From the NCBI GenBank assembly GCA_035315685.1, contig DATFXR010000382.1:1-21524 (forward strand): a stretch of 21,524 nucleotides of DNA, in the 5' to 3' direction. The notes beneath the pieces are model-generated. The model made no database searches. It saw only the letters and a program-made list of their open reading frames with translations, and was not told the origin of the DNA. This DNA comes from QHWK01 sp035315685 (lineage in GTDB: Bacteria > Acidobacteriota > Vicinamibacteria > Vicinamibacterales > CAVVIG01). Shown here piece after piece: positions 7,838 through 14,476 of the stretch; within the stretch, counting starts at the first letter, position 1; the number at the start of each line of letters is the position of its first letter. The position numbers and the translations under genes were made by a program.

Positions 7838-9310
7838 TTACGACAGTCGCGCGGCAGCCATGCGCCGCACCGCTTCGGGCAGCTCGCGCTCGTTCAGCCA
7901 CGCAAAGCTGAATCGCGCAAACGGCGTCGTCTGACCGTCGAACGCGTAGCGCCGGCCTGTGTACCACGCGACGCCGTGCTGAACGCTGCGACGCGCCCAT
8001 GCCTCGACGTCGACAGGCATGCGCAGGCGGACCCACAGCGCCATTCCCCCGGGCGCGAGCGTGAATTCGACGCCATCGCCAAACGTTCGGTGCAGGCTGG
8101 TCGCAAGAACCTCGCGGCGGTTGGCGTACTCGCGCCGGACGCGCGCGACGTGCCGCTGGAGCTCGCCATCGTCGATGAGCGTCGCCACCGCCGCCTCAGT
8201 CGCGAGATCGCCCTGGATGTCGAGCAGCGAACGGAACGCGGCGGCATTTCCCAGGACCGCCGGCGGCGCGACGATGTAGCCAATGCGAAGGCCGGGAGCA
8301 AGGACCTTCGAGAGCGTACCGATGTAGATCACCAGCCCTGCGGTGTCCGCGCTCGCCAGTGGCAGGACAGGGCGGCCGTCGTAGTGGAACTCGTGATCGT
8401 AATCGTCCTCGACGATTGCGCACTGTGTCGAGCGCGCGAAGGAGAGCAGCGCCAGGCGACGTGCCGCCTTCAGGCCGACGGTCGTCGGATACTGATGATG
8501 CGGAGTCACGTAGACAGCTCTCAACACCGTGCGGCTCGCGAGGGTCTTCAGTGCATCGACGTCGATGCCGTGGCGATCGATCGCCACCGGCAGGACGGTC
8601 GCTCCAGCGGCACGGAACGCCTCCCACGCGGGCCGATAGCCGAAGCGCTCGACCGCCACGACGTCGCCCGGCCGGACGAGCGCGCGCGCCACGAGCGAGA
8701 GCGCCATTTGACTGCCGCGCGTGACGAGCACATCGCCGGCGGTGACGGCCAGGCCCCTCGTGCTCGAGAGCATCGAGGCGAGCGCGGAGCGCAGCGCCGG
8801 ATGACCTTCGGGATCGCCGTACGCAAGCAGGTCGGCGCCGCGCAGCGCGAGCACTCGACGGATCGCACGGCCGATCGCTCGCACCGGCACGAGCCGTACG
8901 TCAGGCGCGCCGCTGCTCAGGTTCAACGTGCCGCGCGGAAGACCGGGGGAGCGATAGGCGGCTGGAGCCTCCGGCAGCGCAAACGGCACGCGCGACGGCA
9001 TCGTCGTTCGCGTGCCAAGCCGGCGCGAGAACGGCCGTCCGCGATCATCGGGTATCGCGCGCGCGACGAATGTGCCCCGACCCGGCGCCGTCTCGACCCA
9101 GCCTTCTGCGATCAGCTCCGCCAGCGCCGCAAGCACGGTGTTGCGATGAACGTGAAGGTTCTCCGCCAGCCGGCGGCTCCCTGGCAGGCGTTCGCCAGCG
9201 CGAAGGCGACCGCGCTGAATGTCAGCAGACACCGCTCGCGCGATCTGCAACGATGGCGGCAGCGTGGCGGTGCGATCGAGGTCGAGCACAAGGTCCCAGG
9301 CGCGTCGCAT
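7838..9310 (-). CDS. MocR/PdxR-type GntR regulator with aminotransferase domain
   Basis: The product is 490 residues with the two-part MocR layout. The winged helix-turn-helix spans about 10-85, with RAGERLPGSRRLAENL (37-52) and the ETAPGRGTFVA wing (73-83). After a linker of about 40 residues comes a class I aminotransferase fold with SQMALSLV, TPHHQYPTT (269-277), VEDDYDHEFHYDG (300-312) and GTLSKVLAPGLRIGY (331-345). K335 is the expected PLP-binding lysine. MocR proteins use PLP or a PLP-amino adduct as effector and typically control vitamin B6, GABA, taurine or amino-acid genes; no such target is adjacent. It probably controls itself and perhaps the divergent gene at 9530. The start is the only one preserving the helix-turn-helix; the ribosome site is weak. 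Confidence 0.93.
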   Translation of the reverse strand: MRRAWDLVLDLDRTATLPPSLQIARAVSADIQRGRLRAGERLPGSRRLAENLHVHRNTVLAALAELIAEGWVETAPGRGTFVARAIPDDRGRPFSRRLGTRTTMPSRVPFALPEAPAAYRSPGLPRGTLNLSSGAPDVRLVPVRAIGRAIRRVLALRGADLLAYGDPEGHPALRSALASMLSSTRGLAVTAGDVLVTRGSQMALSLVARALVRPGDVVAVERFGYRPAWEAFRAAGATVLPVAIDRHGIDVDALKTLASRTVLRAVYVTPHHQYPTTVGLKAARRLALLSFARSTQCAIVEDDYDHEFHYDGRPVLPLASADTAGLVIYIGTLSKVLAPGLRIGYIVAPPAVLGNAAAFRSLLDIQGDLATEAAVATLIDDGELQRHVARVRREYANRREVLATSLHRTFGDGVEFTLAPGGMALWVRLRMPVDVEAWARRSVQHGVAWYTGRRYAFDGQTTPFARFSFAWLNERELPEAVRRMAAARLS

Positions 9311-9328
9311 GGTTCAGCCAGGCTCGTC

Positions 9329-9396
9329 ATTCTACGCCCGAGGGAGGGCGACTGGTCTAATCAAAGAGACCGATTGCTGCGAATCCAGATAGACCA
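9329..9396 (-). promoter_or_regulatory. Candidate MocR promoter and operator
   Basis: On the minus strand a TAGAAT -10 (9334-9329) matches five of six bases and would start transcription about 12 bases before the MocR ATG. In the -35 zone lies TGGTCTA (9353-9359), whose exact inverted copy TAGACCA occurs at 9390-9396. An extra AGACC lies at 9367-9371, 24 bases from the AGACC at 9391-9395. Repeats of this kind next to the regulator's own gene are what is expected of an autoregulatory GntR/MocR operator. The arms are short, so chance is not excluded. Confidence 0.4.
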
Positions 9397-9529
9397 CTTG
9401 GGCGCGCCCGAAACTGCACCGATCGGCCCTGGCACCGATCGCAGATCTTGCCCGTTGAATCAGCTTGCCGACGATGCCATCGTCGTCTCGCCGCGACGCG
9501 GCAGTGGAGGTCGGAAAGGCGGGAGAACG

Positions 9530-9865
9530 ATGGTTCGTGACGGCGTAGTCGATGGGTTGAAGCTCACCATTCCGGGCGACGAACTGCGGCGCCTGCTGGA
9601 GGAACGGATCGCTCAGCACGAGCGAAGCACCGCGCATTGGAAACGCGAGCTCGTACGCTCCGCCGACGAGCAGACCGACGACGAGGCGCAGCAACCGGAT
9701 GAGATGTGCGCGAACGAAGCGATACGGCATCAGTGGCGCGTCGACGTCCTCGAGTTCATTCACGAGCACGTCGAACCACACACCACCTACCGAATCGGGG
9801 CGCACGATCTGATCTTCGCGGAACTGCTCCCGGCGAAGCCCTGGTTCGTCGAGCAGGAGGAGTAA
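9530..9865 (+). CDS. Small conserved-looking protein of unknown function
   Basis: The product is 111 residues, hydrophilic, with no signal peptide. After a short beta start (LKLTIPGDELRRLL, about 10-23) a long charged helix rich in Glu, Arg and Gln continues to about residue 60. A C-terminal part follows with WRVDVLEFIHEHV (about 66-78) and LIFAELLPAKPWF near the end. I chose the ATG at 9530, far inside a longer open frame, because GGGAG lies just upstream and because everything before it is antisense to the MocR gene. It is transcribed divergently from MocR, so it could be its target. I do not recognise a named family. Confidence 0.7.
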   Translation: MVRDGVVDGLKLTIPGDELRRLLEERIAQHERSTAHWKRELVRSADEQTDDEAQQPDEMCANEAIRHQWRVDVLEFIHEHVEPHTTYRIGAHDLIFAELLPAKPWFVEQEE

Positions 9866-9886
9866 CGGCCGGTGATTCGAAGGGAA

Positions 9887-9919
9887 GGCCCGCCGTGGGA
9901 GCCGGCGGGCCAGAGTTTT
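9887..9919. terminator. Bidirectional hairpin terminator between convergent genes
   Basis: A perfect 8-base stem, GGCCCGCC (9887-9894) with GGCGGGCC (9904-9911), closes a 9-base loop. TTTT follows at 9916-9919 on the plus strand; on the minus strand the hairpin is followed by a pyrimidine-rich TTCCCTTC. It sits in the 55-base gap between the stop codons at 9865 and 9921, where a shared terminator is expected. Confidence 0.65.
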
Positions 9920-9920
9920 G

Positions 9921-10418
9921 CTATCGGTGCGCCGCCTGCGCTGCGAACTGTTTCATGAACGCCTCGGTGCGCTCTTTCATTTCGGCAGGCGTGAAATCCT
10001 CCTTGTGCGTGGCGATCGTCCACGTGTACCCATGAGGATCGGTGAAGGTTCCGGAGCGATCGCCCCAGAACTGATCCTGCATCTTGCCCATGCCGCCTTG
10101 CGAAATCTGGCCGCCGGCCGCGACCGCGCGGTTGAACAGCGCGTCGCAGTCCTCGACATAGACCCACAGCGATGCCGGTGATCCGCCGATCGCACGCGGG
10201 CCTTTGCCGCCCATCATCGCGTCGTTCAGCATGATGCGCGAGTCGCCGATTCGTATCTCGGCGTGCATGATCTTCCCGTCGGGGCCGACAGCGCGGCTGA
10301 TTTCGTCCGCACCGAGGGCCTTCTTGTACCAGTCAATCGCTTGAGCGGCGTTGTCGAGGGTCAGCTGCGGTGTGACAGTGTGGTGTCCCTCAGGGATTGC
10401 GCTCTTTGCCTTTGCCAT
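9921..10418 (-). CDS. VOC superfamily protein, PhnB/glyoxalase-like
   Basis: The product is 165 residues and cytoplasmic. It has the VOC/PhnB signatures: TPQLTLDNAAQAIDWYKKAL (16-35), the HAEIRIGDSRIMLND strand pair (52-66), VYVEDCDALFNRAVAAG (87-102) and FWGDRSGTFTDPHGYTW (117-133). PhnB-like VOC proteins are mostly uncharacterised; some relate to glyoxalase, fosfomycin or bleomycin resistance proteins, and no function should be assumed here. The start is 35 codons inside the longest frame and is decided by a strong AAGGAGGT six bases before ATG. The C-terminal helix KEDFTPAEMKERTEAFMKQF extends past the fold. It stands alone and meets the upstream gene at a shared hairpin. Confidence 0.88.
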   Translation of the reverse strand: MAKAKSAIPEGHHTVTPQLTLDNAAQAIDWYKKALGADEISRAVGPDGKIMHAEIRIGDSRIMLNDAMMGGKGPRAIGGSPASLWVYVEDCDALFNRAVAAGGQISQGGMGKMQDQFWGDRSGTFTDPHGYTWTIATHKEDFTPAEMKERTEAFMKQFAAQAAHR

Positions 10419-10968
10419 ATCGGACCTCCTTCGCCACCAAAATGGGAGACGACCATTCTTGGCGATGGCGATACGACGTTCAAGCTGATGCGAAGTGGAT
10501 ACCGGCGTCCGGCGGAAGCACACGTCGCAGGACTCGGCCCGCTATGTCACGGGCTTCAATGACTCTGCAGCGAGAATGCTTCGCACGCGACGTAAGGATT
10601 CCAGTTTACGAACGTGCCATTGAGATTCTCTGCTACGCGCACGTTCTGAAATCGCTGGCTCACCTCGCGCACTAACTCGAGGGGGGTTCTGCGCCAACTC
10701 TGGCACGGCGCCGCGGCCGATAAATAGACGTGCGCTGAGGAGTTTTCCTTCGCTGACCCTTGGATCAGCCTAAATTGAGCGTCAATGTCTGCTATAATCC
10801 TTTTAAGAACCCTCAGATTCTTGGCGCTTTGCCCCAAATTGCTGCGATTGGAAATACGGAGCCGGTCGCTGTGTGTGCGAGCCATTTACGCCGCGCTCGC
10901 ATTCGTTCATTGTTGAGCGGACAAGTGTCATTTCATGTGCAGCATCGAGTGACCCAAGGAGCCAGCTG
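10419..10968. other. A/T-richer intergenic region with promoter
   Basis: This 550-base gap is visibly less GC-rich than its surroundings. It separates two divergent genes and contains the extended -10 promoter of the collagen-like gene and its leader of about 165 bases. A 109-codon open frame on the minus strand (10556-10885) has no signal, motif or ribosome site and I do not accept it as a gene. A short inverted repeat, GCTGA (10752-10756) with TCAGC (10765-10769), lies just upstream of the -10 element. Confidence 0.6.
10790..10798 (+). promoter_or_regulatory. Extended -10 promoter for the collagen-like gene
   Basis: TGCTATAAT is a perfect extended -10 element (TG at 10790-10791, TATAAT at 10793-10798). 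A recognisable -35 is absent at the usual distance, which extended -10 promoters tolerate. Transcription would start near 10805, giving an untranslated leader of about 165 bases before the ATG at 10969. The local A/T-rich sequence supports promoter use. Confidence 0.6.
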
Positions 10969-12090
10969 ATGCGTTTTCTCTCTGTCGCGTTCGCCGTGAC
11001 GGGCGCGCTGGTCGCCAACGCCGTCCCAGGTTTTGCGCAGACACAGGCTTTCATTCAGACGCCGCCGGGATCCGGGGTGATCGAAGCGTGCGTTCACGAA
11101 GACGAGCTTCGATTCGTGAGATCGGATCAATCGTGCAGGCGCAGTGAACTCCGCCTCAAGTGGAACGTGGTCGGTCCGTCGGGACCGGTCGGACCGCAAG
11201 GCCTGCAAGGCCCGCAGGGCGAAGCCGGCCCTCGCGGACCCCTGGGGCCACAGGGTCCGAAAGGCGATCAAGGCCTTCAGGGGCCGACCGGGGCACAGGG
11301 TTCTCAGGGCCAGGCCGGCGAAAAGGGCAACAAGGGCGACCACGGCGATAAGGGCGACAAGGGCGACAAAGGCGACAAAGGCCTGGACTGGAAAGGCGCC
11401 TGGAATCCGGCGACGCGCTACGACGAGAACGACGCGGTGAGCTTCAATGGCTCGAGCTTCATCTCGTTAATCGACGACAACATCGGCAACGAGCCTGGCT
11501 CGAGCCAGGGTTGGGACTTGCTCGCGGCCGAAGGTCAGCAGGGCCCGCAGGGCATTCAGGGGCCGCCTGGGATCAAGGGGCCTCCCGGCCCCAAGGGCGA
11601 TCAAGGCGAGGTTGGTTCGCAGGGATCTCCCGGTACGCAGGGACCGAAGGGCGATCCAGGGACGACAGGTCAGGATGCGTCGACGGTGTTCGGCAGCGCC
11701 TCGCTGACCGTGGCGGCCGGTGCCGGGTTCACGATCGTTCCCGGACTTTCGACGACGCTGACATTGCCAGCCAACAGCGTGCTGTATGTGGCCACGGACG
11801 GCGGCGTGCAGTCGGCATCGACCACGTTGCCATCCGTCGTCGACGTCGTGATCACCGTCGACGGCAGTTTGACGCCAGCCGGCGCGTACCGCCGCGTCTC
11901 GGTACCTGCCGCGACCAACACGGGATGGGCGACCTGGGACCTGTCGCTGGCGCTTCCGCTCTCGGCCGGCACGCACACCATCGACGTGCGCGTCGCGAGC
12001 GTTGCCGGCGTTACGACCGGCGCGAAGGTGAGCGGTGATTCGTCCACGGTCCTGCAAGGTGAGCTGACGGCGATCGTGTTGAAGAAGTAG
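10969..12090 (+). CDS. Secreted collagen-like protein with CBM5/12-like insert
   Basis: The product is 373 residues. A signal peptide ends near GFAQ (residues 21-24). The domain order is: a short N-terminal region with two cysteines (C41, C56); 24 uninterrupted Gly-X-Y triplets (G69-G138), Pro/Gln-rich first and then Lys/Asp-rich; a CBM5/12-like segment with DWKGAWNPATRYDENDAVSF (140-159) and a closing GWDLLA (181-186); 16 more Gly-X-Y triplets (G189-G234); and a beta-rich C-terminal domain (about 237-373) ending in LTAIVLKK. Bacterial collagen-like proteins form triple helices on cell or spore surfaces; the insert family usually binds chitin or other polysaccharide. An adhesive surface fibre is a reasonable inference. 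The start is set by AAGGAG seven bases upstream. The gene ends before a clear intrinsic terminator. Confidence 0.9.
   Translation: MRFLSVAFAVTGALVANAVPGFAQTQAFIQTPPGSGVIEACVHEDELRFVRSDQSCRRSELRLKWNVVGPSGPVGPQGLQGPQGEAGPRGPLGPQGPKGDQGLQGPTGAQGSQGQAGEKGNKGDHGDKGDKGDKGDKGLDWKGAWNPATRYDENDAVSFNGSSFISLIDDNIGNEPGSSQGWDLLAAEGQQGPQGIQGPPGIKGPPGPKGDQGEVGSQGSPGTQGPKGDPGTTGQDASTVFGSASLTVAAGAGFTIVPGLSTTLTLPANSVLYVATDGGVQSASTTLPSVVDVVITVDGSLTPAGAYRRVSVPAATNTGWATWDLSLALPLSAGTHTIDVRVASVAGVTTGAKVSGDSSTVLQGELTAIVLKK
11344..11379 (+). repeat. Nine-base tandem repeat coding Gly-Asp-Lys
   Basis: Four back-to-back copies of GGCGAYAAR (two of them identical GGCGACAAA) encode Gly-Asp-Lys four times at the end of the first collagen-like block. 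Degenerate copies precede it. The repeat keeps the frame, so copy-number change would lengthen or shorten the triple helix without breaking the protein. Confidence 0.75.
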
Positions 12091-12118
12091 TCGATCTGGC
12101 GCAGCGCGTCAGGCACAG

Positions 12119-12150
12119 GGGCCGGTTCGTAGCCGGCCCTTTTCTTTTCT
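12119..12150 (+). terminator. Intrinsic terminator of the collagen-like gene
   Basis: A 7-base GC stem, GGGCCGG (12119-12125) with CCGGCCC (12133-12139), closes a 7-base loop and is followed directly by TTTTCTTTTCT. It starts 29 bases after the stop codon. This is the clearest Rho-independent terminator in the window. Confidence 0.9.
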
Positions 12151-12274
12151 AGAGCCCCACGGCAGGCCGCGACGGCCGTGATCCGACGCCGGGCGGTCGT
12201 ATGGACGAAGGCGGATACCTGTCCGGCCGATGCGCATCGCTGTGGTTGGTCCACAATACGGTCCGGAGGTGACC

Positions 12275-12520
12275 GTGACCGACGAGGACATGAAGGCCGA
12301 GCTCGAGCGGCTCCGACAGGAAAATGAACGGCTGAAGAACCGCCAGACGCGTGGCGTTTCGCTGAAGGTGAGCGAGAAAGGTGGCGTGTCGGTGTACGGC
12401 CTGGGACGATTCCCCGTCACGCTGTACAAGGAACAGTGGGCGCGGCTGCTCGACATGGCCGACGACATCCGCACGTTCATCAAGGAGAACGACGCGAAGC
12501 TGAAGGCGAAGTCGGAATAG
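12275..12520 (+). CDS. Small conserved-looking coiled-coil protein, GTG start
   Basis: The product is 81 residues and cytoplasmic. Residues 1-25 form a short charged coiled coil (AELERLRQENERLKN). A compact domain follows with SLKVSEKGGVSVYGLGRFPV, then TLYKEQWARLLDMADDIRTF and a basic tail. The regular VSVYGLGRFPVTLY core suggests a real, constrained domain, but I cannot give it a function. I prefer GTG at 12275 to the upstream ATG at 12230 because GGAGG lies five bases before it and the coiled coil then begins cleanly; the ATG at 12290 is another option. Its 3' end overlaps the convergent gene by 41 bases. Confidence 0.75.
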   Translation: MTDEDMKAELERLRQENERLKNRQTRGVSLKVSEKGGVSVYGLGRFPVTLYKEQWARLLDMADDIRTFIKENDAKLKAKSE

Positions 12521-12812
12521 CGGACTGCAGCAGCGCGCGCAGTTTCCGCTTGCGCATCGTCTCGTCGGGACTCATGCCGACGGCATCGACCCACCGCCGC
12601 AACTCCGCGACAGTCACTACGTGCAGCATCGCCGGCGGACGCACCTGCACCTCCACGTGCGTCCCCGGCGCAATCGCGCCTACCCAACCGTCCTGCGCGA
12701 GAAGTTTCACGCCGAGGACCGCCGCTTCGTACAGCGATTCGGCGGTCACGTCGACGCTGTGCCGCACGCGCGTGGGCCCGACAACGCTGACCGTGCAGGC
12801 CCGAAACGCCAT
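12480..12812 (-). CDS. Small conserved-looking protein of unknown function
   Basis: The product is 110 residues and cytoplasmic. It starts with strand-forming FRACTVSVVGP and RHSVDVTAESLYEAAVLGV (about 19-37), continues with HVEVQVRPPAMLHVVTVAEL, and ends in a short basic tail MRKRKLRALLQ followed by a Ser/Pro-rich extension. The TAESLYEAAVLG and HVVTVAELRRWV blocks resemble a widespread uncharacterised small protein type, so I think it is real. The start at 12812 is 12 codons inside the longest frame and puts MAFRACTV first; no good ribosome site is visible. The C-terminal 13 codons are antisense to the end of the 12275 gene. Confidence 0.7.
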   Translation of the reverse strand: MAFRACTVSVVGPTRVRHSVDVTAESLYEAAVLGVKLLAQDGWVGAIAPGTHVEVQVRPPAMLHVVTVAELRRWVDAVGMSPDETMRKRKLRALLQSAIPTSPSASRRSP

Positions 12813-12832
12813 GCGCGCAGCGTAGATCGTCA

Positions 12833-12857
12833 GGCGAACAAAAAGCAAATATTCGCC
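12833..12857. repeat. Short inverted repeat between minus-strand genes
   Basis: GGCGAA (12833-12838) pairs with TTCGCC (12852-12857) around a 13-base A-rich centre. It lies between the stop of the cupin gene at 12860 and the start of the small gene at 12812. On the minus strand the loop carries TTTTT inside rather than after the stem, so it is not a standard terminator. Confidence 0.35.
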
Positions 12858-12859
12858 GG

Positions 12860-13321
12860 CTATCTGCCTTTTGGTCGCGTCTCGGCGACCGGCGTGGTCA
12901 ACGTCGCGCCCTTCTGAGCGAAGATCATCGCGAGCAGCTTCGCCGGTTCGGTCTGACTCGCATTGCGCGAGACTTCGTGGACTGCGCCCGGCTGCTCGTA
13001 GAACATCTCGCCGACCGAATAGGTCCGTTCCGGACCCTGGCCGGACACTTTCGCGACGACCTTGCCTTCGAGGACGTATGCCAGCACGAACCCGGCGTGC
13101 TGATGGGCGTTGCCGACCCGGCCAGGCGGGTAGTCGACATGGCTCACCGTCACTTCCCAGCCGTCGAGCGACACGTTCGGCAGGTCGTGTTTGAACACGG
13201 GAGGCCGCGGCGTCGGCGGCGCGCCGGACGGCGGCTGCGCGGCCGCATCGGCGTCAGATGAAGACGCGATGAGCTCTGCAAACAGCGCGAGCGATGCGAG
13301 TGCGTCTCTTCGGGTGATCAT
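12860..13321 (-). CDS. Exported single-domain cupin protein
   Basis: The product is 153 residues from the second ATG (156 from 13330). The N-terminus, MITRRDALASLAL, has a twin-arginine-like pair and a hydrophobic stretch, so export by Tat or Sec is likely. After a Pro-rich linker comes a full cupin barrel. Counted from the ATG at 13330, motif 1 has H76-Q-H78 followed by E88, and motif 2 is GEMFYEQPGAVHEV with H118. These residues form a standard 3-His/1-Glu metal site. The substrate is unknown; such proteins are often small dioxygenase-like or sensor proteins. The second ATG is preferred because a TATAAT (13334-13329) overlaps the first one and would start transcription exactly at the second. 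The methyltransferase gene lies upstream on the same strand, about 60 bases away. Confidence 0.8.
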   Translation of the reverse strand: MITRRDALASLALFAELIASSSDADAAAQPPSGAPPTPRPPVFKHDLPNVSLDGWEVTVSHVDYPPGRVGNAHQHAGFVLAYVLEGKVVAKVSGQGPERTYSVGEMFYEQPGAVHEVSRNASQTEPAKLLAMIFAQKGATLTTPVAETRPKGR

Positions 13322-13328
13322 GCCGGGC

Positions 13329-13334
13329 ATTATA
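13329..13334 (-). promoter_or_regulatory. TATAAT -10 element, possible leaderless start
   Basis: A perfect TATAAT on the minus strand ends seven bases before the ATG at 13321, so transcription would begin at or next to that ATG and yield a leaderless message. No ribosome site precedes either ATG, which agrees. The -35 position shows no match to TTGACA, so the promoter is not fully supported. Confidence 0.4.
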
Positions 13335-13382
13335 AGAGGGGTCGGCGCCGACGGCGCGAATCGGGCCTGCGCTCGACGCCGG

Positions 13383-14423
13383 CTACTTGCGCGCGATGAC
13401 TTCGCAGGCGCCGGGTGCGGTTCGGAGGCGGATCAGCCTCTGCGGCGTCAGGCCCGCGTCTCGCTGCCAGCGCGTCATCTCGTCGATTGACCAGGTACCC
13501 GACTCGCTCGTGAGCGCGTAATAGAGATCGAGCAACGCGCCGACCTGTCCCGCCTCGTTGGGCGACCGAGGACGCACGATCTCGAGCACGACGCACGCAC
13601 CACCCGGCCGCAGCGCGCGCGCGGCGCGCTGCAGCACGTCGCGGTTCGTCGCTGCGTCGAAGTGATGGAGCAGCAGGGACACCAACACGACGTCCCAGGC
13701 CCCGGATCCGAAATCGTCGGACCGCGCATCGCCGGCGCGATGGACAACGCGCGCGCCCATGCCTTCGCGCGCGAGGATCGGCGCCGCCTGCTTCACCGCG
13801 GCGGGAAGATCGAAGACGACAGCGTTCAGATCAGGGTAGCGGCGGCACATCGCGACCGACAGGTAGCCGTGGGCGCCGCCGACGTCGAGCAGGCGTGTCG
13901 CGCCGCGCGGCATCGGTGTCCGCCGGACGACCTCGTCCGCGGCCAGCGCCGCAAGGGCGCGCATCGCGCGTTGATAGTGGGCCCAGTGATCGTCCGAGTC
14001 CCATCCGTGAATGTCGAGCGGCCGCCCGTCGCGCACGTAGTCCTCGATGCGCTCGACCAGCGCCCACTCGATGAACTCGAACAGCACCTTGTCGCGAATC
14101 GAATGCGGCGAGTCGCTCGTCAGCCACTTGCGGGCCTGTGGCGCGAGGCGATAGCGGCCGGCGGCGAATCGAAGATAGCCGCAGCCAACGAGCGCGTTCA
14201 GCAGTTTCTCCGTTGCGGGCGGCGCCGTCTCGCAACGCGCCGCCACGGCGTCTGCCGTCGAGGCGCCGGACACGAGCGCATCGAAGACACCGAGCCTCGT
14301 CGCGACCATGATCGCCCGCGCGCGCAGGAAGCTCAGGTGCGTGTCCATCAACGCCACCGGCGGAATCCCGAGCGCGAGCGCGACGCGTTCGAGCGGGTTC
14401 TCAGCGGCGACGGTGAGCTTCAT
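13383..14423 (-). CDS. SAM-dependent O-methyltransferase with dimerisation domain
   Basis: The product is 346 residues, cytoplasmic, close to the usual length of class I plant-type/hydroxyneurosporene O-methyltransferases. Residues about 20-105 are a winged-helix dimerisation domain (RARAIMVATRLGVFDAL at 34-50, then LLNALVGCGYLRF at 74-86). The SAM-binding domain has motif I LLDVGGAHG (178-186), VFDLPAAV (203-210) and VSLLLHHFDAATNRDVL (248-264), in which the HH precedes the acidic residue as in this family. LRPGGACVVLE (271-281) is motif III-like. These enzymes methylate hydroxyls on small molecules such as quinones, carotenoids or polyketides. No biosynthetic cluster surrounds it, so the acceptor is unknown. 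It is divergent from the PQQ dehydrogenase, only 53 bases away, so they may share control. Confidence 0.88.
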   Translation of the reverse strand: MKLTVAAENPLERVALALGIPPVALMDTHLSFLRARAIMVATRLGVFDALVSGASTADAVAARCETAPPATEKLLNALVGCGYLRFAAGRYRLAPQARKWLTSDSPHSIRDKVLFEFIEWALVERIEDYVRDGRPLDIHGWDSDDHWAHYQRAMRALAALAADEVVRRTPMPRGATRLLDVGGAHGYLSVAMCRRYPDLNAVVFDLPAAVKQAAPILAREGMGARVVHRAGDARSDDFGSGAWDVVLVSLLLHHFDAATNRDVLQRAARALRPGGACVVLEIVRPRSPNEAGQVGALLDLYYALTSESGTWSIDEMTRWQRDAGLTPQRLIRLRTAPGACEVIARK

Positions 14424-14476
14424 CGGTCCCGTGCAGCGAGTATCGAAAGGTGAGTCCGGGCAGGACGAGTTATTGT

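Noticed and set aside
7976..9529. Long plus-strand frame covering the MocR gene and running into the small gene at 9530
   Set aside because: The part before 9530 is antisense to MocR and has shadow composition; the real start is fixed by GGGAG before ATG at 9530.
10556..10885. 109-codon minus-strand frame in the A/T-richer gap
   Set aside because: It lacks a ribosome site, signal or recognisable domain, and it covers the promoter of the collagen-like gene.
11183..11680. Repeats in the collagen-like gene as a CRISPR or satellite array
   Set aside because: The periodicity is the three-codon Gly-X-Y code in one open frame; there are no equal spacers.
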